From Actinomycetota bacterium (GTDB taxonomy: Bacteria; Actinomycetota; Thermoleophilia; Solirubrobacterales; Solirubrobacteraceae): a DNA stretch of 10,481 bases. The position numbers and the translations under genes were made by a program. The stretch spans positions 1-10,481 of the forward strand of contig VAYD01000078.1 of NCBI GenBank assembly GCA_005883905.1. Direction: 5' to 3'. Shown here piece by piece: positions 6,384 to 10,481 of this stretch; the stretch's first letter is position 1; every line of letters starts with the position of its first letter. The notes beneath the pieces are model-generated. The model ran no database searches and had not been told where the DNA came from. It worked only from the letters and a program-made list of their open reading frames with translations.

Positions 6384-7282
6384 GGGATCAGGTGGTGGGT
6401 ACCGTCGTCGAGGACAAGGAGCCCGCCGTCGGGCAGGCAGGCGGGCGCGGCCTCGGGGCCGCTCAGGACCGCGCACTTGGCGCGCAGCTCGGCTTCGAAC
6501 GCGGTGGGCGCGAGCGCGGTCGCCTGGACCACGCCCGTGAACGCCGGACGCAGCGTCGAGGGGTCGAGCAGGTGGTGGGCCGGGCGGGCATGCGCGTCCA
6601 GCCAGCTGCGCCGCCCGATGCCGCTCGTGGCGATGCCGCAGCGCTCGAGCTCGTAGCTGTGCACGCCGCGGCCGAAGGGATCGTCGACCCTCACCGCGCG
6701 CTCGAGGCGATCGCGGCCGCCGAGCCGCAGGTCGCCGCTGCAGTCGACCGCGTAGCTCGCGGAGCTCTCGAGTGCGGCCCCGGCGAGGTCGGCGAACAGG
6801 CCCTTGGCGATCCCGCCGCTGTCGAGCCGGACGCCAGGCGGCCGGCTGACCGTGTTGGCGAGCGCGTCGACGCGCACCTCGGCCCATCGCGCGCGCCGCG
6901 CAGGCGCCGCCGGGCGGCGCTCCGGAGCGAGCCCGAGCGCGATACTCAGCGGCAACGAGCCCGGCAGGTCGCGGCGGTAGCCCGCGTCCTCGAGCGCCGC
7001 GATCAGGGTCGCGTCGACGAGGCCGTCGGTTGCGCGCGCGGCGTCGATCGCCGCCTGCACGAAGCGCGCCATCGTCGGCGTCACCGGGACGGTGCCGCGC
7101 GGGTCGGCGTTCAGCCGCGAGAGCTCGCTGCCGGGCGAGAAGCGCGTGAAGCGCCGGTGCCAGGTCAGGAGCGCGGCCTCGGCGTCGGCGGCGGCGCGCT
7201 CGGCGCCCGGGCCGCCGACCGCGACGGTGCACTGCGAGCCGAAGCACGCGAAGCGACGCACGGTCTCGACCAGGGTGGTCAT
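6380..7282 (-). CDS. ApbE-like FAD:protein FMN transferase
   Basis: A 300-residue member of the ApbE flavin transferase family, which uses FAD and a divalent metal to attach FMN to Thr/Ser of target proteins. Visible family motifs are LTWHRRFTRFSPGSELSRLN (~39-58), VRLDSGGIAKGLFAD (~151-165), DCSGDLRLGG (~180-189), IATSGIGRRSW (~217-227) and AHHLLDPSTLRPA (~235-247). In the late metal-binding element the usual AD-A-L-A-T is AELRAK (264-269), so the Asp is Glu265 and the Thr is Lys269. I see no signal peptide, so it probably acts in the cytoplasm. The ATG overlaps the stop of the Ser/Thr-rich gene (ATGA). Its acceptor is not obvious: no FMN-binding domain with a D-x-x-(S/T)-G-A-T motif is encoded in the window. 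Confidence 0.9.
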   Translation of the reverse strand: MTTLVETVRRFACFGSQCTVAVGGPGAERAAADAEAALLTWHRRFTRFSPGSELSRLNADPRGTVPVTPTMARFVQAAIDAARATDGLVDATLIAALEDAGYRRDLPGSLPLSIALGLAPERRPAAPARRARWAEVRVDALANTVSRPPGVRLDSGGIAKGLFADLAGAALESSASYAVDCSGDLRLGGRDRLERAVRVDDPFGRGVHSYELERCGIATSGIGRRSWLDAHARPAHHLLDPSTLRPAFTGVVQATALAPTAFEAELRAKCAVLSGPEAAPACLPDGGLLVLDDGTHHLIP

Positions 7283-7539
7283 GACTGGCTCGTCGTCATC
7301 GGAGTCGCCGTGGTGCTCGTCGACGAGCTGCTGCTGGTGGTGCTGCTGCTGCCCGTCGAGCTCGACGACGAGGCCACGCGATTGGCCGTCGTGGTCGTCT
7401 TCGCGGCCGACGGCTGCTGGGCGTAGATCACCGAGAAGATCGCGATGAACAGGCCCACCACGCCGGTGGCGATGCGCACGCGGAGCTGATGGAGGCGCCG
7501 CCGGCGTGCCACGACGGCTGGATGCGGGGTCTCGTTCAT
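7279..7539 (-). CDS. Small single-span membrane protein with Ser/Thr-rich tail
   Basis: An 86-residue protein of no family I can name. It has a basic N-terminus (ARRRRLHQLRVR, ~11-22), one membrane span (~23-40, IATGVVGLFIAIFSVIYA) and then a tail of about 40 residues almost only Ser, Thr and Ala. The positive-inside rule puts the tail outside the cell. The gene starts 24 bases after the ferric-reductase-like stop, with no clear ribosome site, and its end overlaps apbE as ATGA. Its layout resembles the anchor and linker of actinobacterial FMN-binding proteins that usually sit beside ferric-reductase-like and ApbE genes, but the FMN-binding domain is absent. It may be a truncated relative, a partner of the redox protein, or a glycosylated stalk. 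Confidence 0.8.
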   Translation of the reverse strand: MNETPHPAVVARRRRLHQLRVRIATGVVGLFIAIFSVIYAQQPSAAKTTTTANRVASSSSSTGSSSTTSSSSSTSTTATPMTTSQS

Positions 7540-7563
7540 AGCGACCAGGATCGTGCGCGCAGG

Positions 7564-8097
7564 TCAGGGCGCCGTGAGCGAATCCTGGGAAGTTCCTGAG
7601 AAGCGCTGAACGAGCAGCGCGAGCGCCGGGACGGCGACGATCCCGGCCATCGCCAAGAACCACATGCGCCCGTTGTCGGTGCCGATGCCGAGCGAGTGCA
7701 CGAGCCCGCCCAGCCACGCGAGCGCGGTCCAGCGGTGCAGCCGGCGCCAGCGATCCTGGCCGATGCGGTCGCGCGCGTAGTAGGTGAGCCCGAGGATGGC
7801 GAGCCCCCACCCGCTGACGATCCCGATGCTCATCCACGGCTGCCTGTAACCGCTGACGAACGGCACCGTGACGTCGAGGATCGACGGGTGGAAGAAGCTG
7901 TCGGCCAGCAGCGAGACGACGTGGACCGCGAGCGCGGCGAGCGTCGCCAGCGCCAGCGCCTCGTGCGCTGTTCGCAGGTCGTTGCGACGGCCGCGCACGA
8001 GCCGGCCGCTGAGGACGAGCCCGACGCAGACCGAAACGCTGGAGGCGGCAAGGGCGACGGAGCCCGCAGCCCTGGTGGTGATCCAGAAGAAGCTCAC
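7564..8097 (-). CDS. Ferric-reductase-like transmembrane heme protein
   Basis: A 177-residue integral membrane protein with about five hydrophobic spans (~8-29, 44-64, 88-107, 122-139, 146-164). Two His pairs, H45/H59 (TAHEAL, LAVHVV) and H121/H134 (LHRWTA, LVHSLG), are spaced 13-14 residues apart within a helix. This is the arrangement that holds two stacked b-hemes in the ferric reductase/cytochrome b superfamily, so electron transfer across the membrane is likely. There is no FAD/NADPH-binding domain, so it needs a partner for electrons. The GTG start overlaps the glycosyltransferase stop by 4 bases (GTGA), with GGGGG as ribosome site 4 bases before it. Its last 12 codons overlap the second copy of the CTCAGG-N5-CCCAGG module. 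Confidence 0.85.
   Translation of the reverse strand: MSFFWITTRAAGSVALAASSVSVCVGLVLSGRLVRGRRNDLRTAHEALALATLAALAVHVVSLLADSFFHPSILDVTVPFVSGYRQPWMSIGIVSGWGLAILGLTYYARDRIGQDRWRRLHRWTALAWLGGLVHSLGIGTDNGRMWFLAMAGIVAVPALALLVQRFSGTSQDSLTAP
7570..7600 (-). promoter_or_regulatory. Second copy of the CTCAGG-N5-CCCAGG module, inside the ferric-reductase-like gene
   Basis: On the minus strand CTCAGG (7600-7595), five bases, then CCCAGG (7589-7584) form a direct repeat with 11-base period. The 31 bases match 9972-10002 at 26 positions, and all five differences are transitions. The CCCAGG edge at 7584 is 45 bases by coordinate from the A of the Ser/Thr-rich gene's ATG (7539), the same as in the first copy. 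It may be an internal operator or promoter for the downstream genes up to the kinase. Confidence 0.5.
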
Positions 8098-9941
8098 ACC
8101 GCCCCCTTGAGGTCGTACAGCGTCGCGCCGTTGGTCGTCAGCACCGTGTGGCCGACCTGGGCGGCGTAGGACATGATCGAGCGCGAGCCGATGCGCGCGT
8201 CGTTGGGCATGCCGCCGCCGTTGCTTTCGACGAGCACGTACCGCACACGGCCGTCCTTCACGGCCTGCTTGAGCCAGCTGACCGACACCTCGCTCTCGCG
8301 GCCGGAGAAGCCGCCGAGCGCCGCGACGTTGACGTTCGAGCTGATGATCGCGTCCGACGCGCCCTGCTGGCTCGACACCGCGATCGTGCCGCCGCCGTGG
8401 GACTGGACGTAGGCCGCGGCCTGTGTGAGCGCGGTGGAGTTGCCGCCGAACGGACTGCCGCCGCCGAAGCCGCCGCGGCCGGCTAAGCCTCCGCCCGGAG
8501 GGCCGCCGAAGCCGCCGCCCCCGAGGCTCGCCGACGCCGGGCCGCCCGCGGGGAACGTGCTGCTCGTCGCGTGGCCCAGCGTCTGCGCCGCCCAGGTCGC
8601 GGGCGCGAGCAGCAGGATCCCCATCCCCAGGGCCACGACCGCCGCGCGGATGCGCGCGTTCACGCCGGCGGCGTAGACGCCCGCCGTCAGCGCCACGGCG
8701 ATCACCAGCAGCGGGATGACCCAGTTGAGGCTGCCGTCGGTGTGGTGCAGCACCATCAGCTCGGTCGCGAGGCCGCCGCCGATCGCCAGCGGCGCGACGA
8801 ACCGCGTCGTCACCGCAGCGCCCACGAGCGCCGCCGTGAATGGGGCGAGCTGCGAGACGTAGTACGGGTGGAAGATGCCCTTCGCGGTGCTGAACGCCAC
8901 CGCGATCGTCGCGAACGAGCCGCCGGTCGCGATCAGCCAGCCGGTGCGTGGGTCGGTGCGCCGCAGGCGGCTCACCACGGCGAGCCCGAATGCGCCGATG
9001 ACGGCGGCGCCGAGCAGCCAGCCGGCCTGCCCGCCGAGCGCGTCGTTGAACAGGCGCAGGACACCCGGCGAGCCGCCGAACGGGCCACCGTTCCCGCCGC
9101 CGCCCGGCCCGCCCGACTGGCCGTCGAGCCGGCCGAGCCCGTTGTAGCCGAAGATCAGCGACCAGATGCTGTTGTCGCTCGTGCCGGAGATCCACGGGCG
9201 GCTGCCGGCGGGCGTCAGCCAGACGAGCACCGGCCAGGCGAGGCCGACGGCCGTCATCGCTGCGCCGCCGGCGGCGAGCTGCCGCGCGGCGCTCCAGCGC
9301 CCACCCGGCGCGACCCAGAAGTAGGCCAGCGCGATCGCCGGCACGACGAGCAGTGCGGCGAGCATCTTCGTCTCGAACCCGAGCCCCACGCAGACGCCCG
9401 CGAGGACAACCCAACGCGTGCGCCCGTCCTCGAGCGCCCGCACGATCGCCCAGAGCGCGGCGACGCAGCAGAGCACCAGCAGCGCGTCCGGGTTGTTGTG
9501 GCGCGCGATCGCGACCGTGATCGGCGTCGTGGCGAGCACCAGCCCGGCGGCGAAGCCCCCGGCGCGGCCGAACCGGCGCCGCGTCAGGTCGTATGCCAGC
9601 GCCACCGCGCCGACGCTCATCAGCGCCTGCGGGACGAGGATGCTCAGCGAGTTGAAGCCGAAGATCCGCGCCGACAGCGCCTGCACCCACAGCGCGAGCG
9701 GCGGCTTGTCGACCGTCATCACGCCCGCTTGATCGAACGACGCGTAGAGGAAGTTGTGCCAGCTCGTGCTCATCGAATGCACGGCGGCGCTGTAGTACGT
9801 GTTCGCCCAGCCGTTGCGCCCGAGCGACCAGAGGTCCAGGACGGCGGCGAGGATCAGGAGCGCGAGGAGCTCGGGGCGCTTGATGCGAGCGCGTTCCAGA
9901 GCGGCCCGGCGGGGTGCGGTTGCGGTGGCGGAGATCGACAT
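8094..9941 (-). CDS. GT39/PMT_2 (ArnT/YkcB-like) membrane glycosyltransferase
   Basis: A 615-residue GT-C fold transferase expected to take a sugar from a polyprenyl-phosphate donor on the outer face of the membrane. The first span starts at ~24. The first outer loop has the features of the family (YYSAAVHSMSTSWHNFLYAS, FDQAGVMTVDKPPLALWVQ), followed by RHNNPDALL (~147-155), GLGFETKML (~186-194) and SGTSDNSIWSLIFGYNGLGRL (~252-272). About ten more spans follow to ~453, then a Gly/Pro-rich linker (~466-500) and a soluble C-terminal domain (~501-615) ending ATLYDLKG. A second Gly-rich insert lies at ~275-293. The ATG at 9941 precedes a basic N-terminus; its ribosome site is weak. A GtrA-family gene upstream fits a lipid-linked sugar pathway. 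The acceptor (protein Ser/Thr, wall polymer or lipid) cannot be told. Confidence 0.9.
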   Translation of the reverse strand: MSISATATAPRRAALERARIKRPELLALLILAAVLDLWSLGRNGWANTYYSAAVHSMSTSWHNFLYASFDQAGVMTVDKPPLALWVQALSARIFGFNSLSILVPQALMSVGAVALAYDLTRRRFGRAGGFAAGLVLATTPITVAIARHNNPDALLVLCCVAALWAIVRALEDGRTRWVVLAGVCVGLGFETKMLAALLVVPAIALAYFWVAPGGRWSAARQLAAGGAAMTAVGLAWPVLVWLTPAGSRPWISGTSDNSIWSLIFGYNGLGRLDGQSGGPGGGGNGGPFGGSPGVLRLFNDALGGQAGWLLGAAVIGAFGLAVVSRLRRTDPRTGWLIATGGSFATIAVAFSTAKGIFHPYYVSQLAPFTAALVGAAVTTRFVAPLAIGGGLATELMVLHHTDGSLNWVIPLLVIAVALTAGVYAAGVNARIRAAVVALGMGILLLAPATWAAQTLGHATSSTFPAGGPASASLGGGGFGGPPGGGLAGRGGFGGGSPFGGNSTALTQAAAYVQSHGGGTIAVSSQQGASDAIISSNVNVAALGGFSGRESEVSVSWLKQAVKDGRVRYVLVESNGGGMPNDARIGSRSIMSYAAQVGHTVLTTNGATLYDLKGAV

Positions 9942-9951
9942 GCCCGCCAGT

Positions 9952-10002
9952 CTCAGGAACCCCCCTGGGCCCGCTGCGAGCGGACCCTGGGAGGTTCCTG
10001 AG
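9952..10002. promoter_or_regulatory. 51-base imperfect palindrome with CTCAGG-N5-CCCAGG direct repeats, upstream of the glycosyltransferase
   Basis: The outer arms CTCAGGAACC and GGTTCCTGAG are perfect complements. Inside, pairing continues to CCGCT-GCG-AGCGG, giving 21 of 24 paired positions around a 3-base loop. Read on the minus strand from 10002, it carries CTCAGG-AACCT-CCCAGG; read on the + strand from 9952, CTCAGG-AACCC-CCCTGG. It fills most of the 69 bases between the GtrA-like stop and the glycosyltransferase ATG. It could be a paired operator for the OmpR-type regulator of this operon, an RNA hairpin, or both. No clear -10/-35 is visible. Confidence 0.6.
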
Positions 10003-10010
10003 CGACCGCG

Positions 10011-10481
10011 CTAGGAGGAGCGGTGGGCTCGTGCCATCAGGCCGGGTGGGTACACGTCCCGCCGCCGGGCGAAGACCCACGTCTTGAGCCCGATGTAGCG
10101 CGTGACGGTGGCGGCGGCGCTCGCGGCGCCGGAGCGTGGTCGACCGCGTGCAGAACCACGAGCGACTCGGCCGTGATCGCCAGCGTCAGCAGGAACACGA
10201 CGAACGCCATCAAGTGATGACGCAGCAGCGAGGGGCGTCCGACGATGCCGAAGGTGAGCCGCCGGTTCGCCTGCGTGTTGGCGACCGCCGTGATGCCGAG
10301 CGCCGCGCCGTTGGCCGCCTGCACGCCGAGCGGGCTGCGCAGCACCACGAGCAGCAGCGCGTAGGCGGCGGTGCTGAGGACGCCGATGCCCATGAACCGG
10401 ACGACTGGCGACGCGGCCCAAAGGCGAGCCACGCCCTGGAGATCCGCGCTCGCCGTGCGCACGATGTCCACGCGCGAATCG
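10011..10481 (-). CDS. GtrA-family membrane protein, frame broken near its C-terminus (5' end may lie outside window)
   Basis: GtrA proteins are small four-span membrane proteins thought to move or supply polyprenyl-phosphate sugars for GT-C transferases. Typical sequence is RFMGIGVLSTAAYALLLVVL (span 1), LGITAVANTQANRRLTFG (family hallmark) and HHLMAFVVFLLTLAITAESL (span 3). From LHAVDHAP the first frame turns into low-complexity Pro/Arg residues and stops at 10037. The next frame gives ASAAATVTRYIGLKTWVFARRR, the expected last span and WVF ending, and stops at 10011. A net -1 shift near 10115-10142, possibly with a short deletion, breaks the gene. The first start codon in the window is GTG at 10471, without a ribosome site. 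The frame stays open to the window edge, so the true start may be upstream. Confidence 0.8.
   Translation of the reverse strand, partial: RFARGHRAHGERGSPGRGSPLGRVASRPVHGHRRPQHRRLRAAARGAAQPARRAGGQRRGARHHGGRQHAGEPAAHLRHRRTPLAAASSLDGVRRVPADAGDHGRVARGSARGRPRSGAASAAATVTRYIGLKTWVFARRRDVYPPGLMARAHRSS

Noticed and set aside
7312..7420. Tandem-repeat-like DNA in the Ser/Thr codons of the small protein
   Set aside because: The codons are mixed and give no regular DNA repeat unit; it is amino-acid bias, not a DNA repeat array.
6392..7426. Long + strand open frame opposite apbE and the Ser/Thr-rich gene
   Set aside because: The minus-strand genes have clear family motifs and coupled starts; the + frame has neither.
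8571..10001. Long + strand open frame opposite the glycosyltransferase
   Set aside because: Arg/His/Asp/Gln-rich with no family motif; explained by GC-rich third positions of the real gene on the other strand.
10012..10019. AGGAGGAG on the + strand as a ribosome site for a rightward gene
   Set aside because: It lies opposite the last Ser codons and stop of the GtrA-like gene, and no start with coding-like sequence follows at suitable spacing.

Overview
The window is GC-rich throughout and its real genes use mostly G or C at third codon positions. Family content (M29 aminopeptidase, acyl desaturase, CFA-type methyltransferase, GtrA/GT39 pair, ferric-reductase/ApbE cluster, OmpR-type two-component pair) and the frequent GTG/TTG starts and 4-base gene overlaps fit an actinobacterium. 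A Thermoleophilia/Solirubrobacterales-like lineage is my best guess, from gene style only. No rRNA, tRNA, CRISPR array, transposase or phage gene was seen.

Left part (1-3923): the 3' end of a cyclopropane-fatty-acid-synthase-like methyltransferase runs on the + strand and meets a minus-strand DEAD-box RNA helicase tail to tail; both stop codons share one CTAG. Upstream of the helicase on the same strand lie a delta-9 type acyl desaturase and an M29 aminopeptidase, 9 bases apart. The desaturase makes the cis double bonds that CFA-type enzymes use, so two membrane-lipid modifiers sit close together.

Middle (3924-4258): there is no intact gene here, only a frame-disrupted remnant of a small exported protein on the + strand. 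It is followed by a long perfect hairpin between it and the convergent histidine kinase.

Right part (4259-10481): all genes are on the minus strand and packed like one operon. The transcription order is GtrA-family protein, GT39/PMT_2 glycosyltransferase, ferric-reductase-like membrane protein, Ser/Thr-rich single-span membrane protein, ApbE-like flavin transferase, OmpR-family response regulator, histidine kinase. Four of the six junctions are 4-base ATGA/GTGA overlaps or a 1-base TGATG overlap. The genes suggest lipid-linked sugar transfer at the membrane coupled to a heme/flavin redox module and its own sensor. No recognisable FMN-binding acceptor for ApbE is present.

The most interesting non-coding signal is a 31-base module built on CTCAGG-N5-CCCAGG. 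It occurs twice in the same orientation, with its core exactly the same distance (45 bases by coordinate) upstream of two start codons in this operon (glycosyltransferase and Ser/Thr-rich protein). The first copy is also half of a 51-base imperfect palindrome. The 11-base direct-repeat period is typical of OmpR/PhoB-family binding sites, so the operon's own regulator is the obvious candidate.

Caution: three reading frames are broken (exported remnant near 4084, histidine kinase at 5110-5113, GtrA near 10115-10142). All three are consistent with loss of one base (modulo 3), so sequence error must be considered before calling them pseudogenes.
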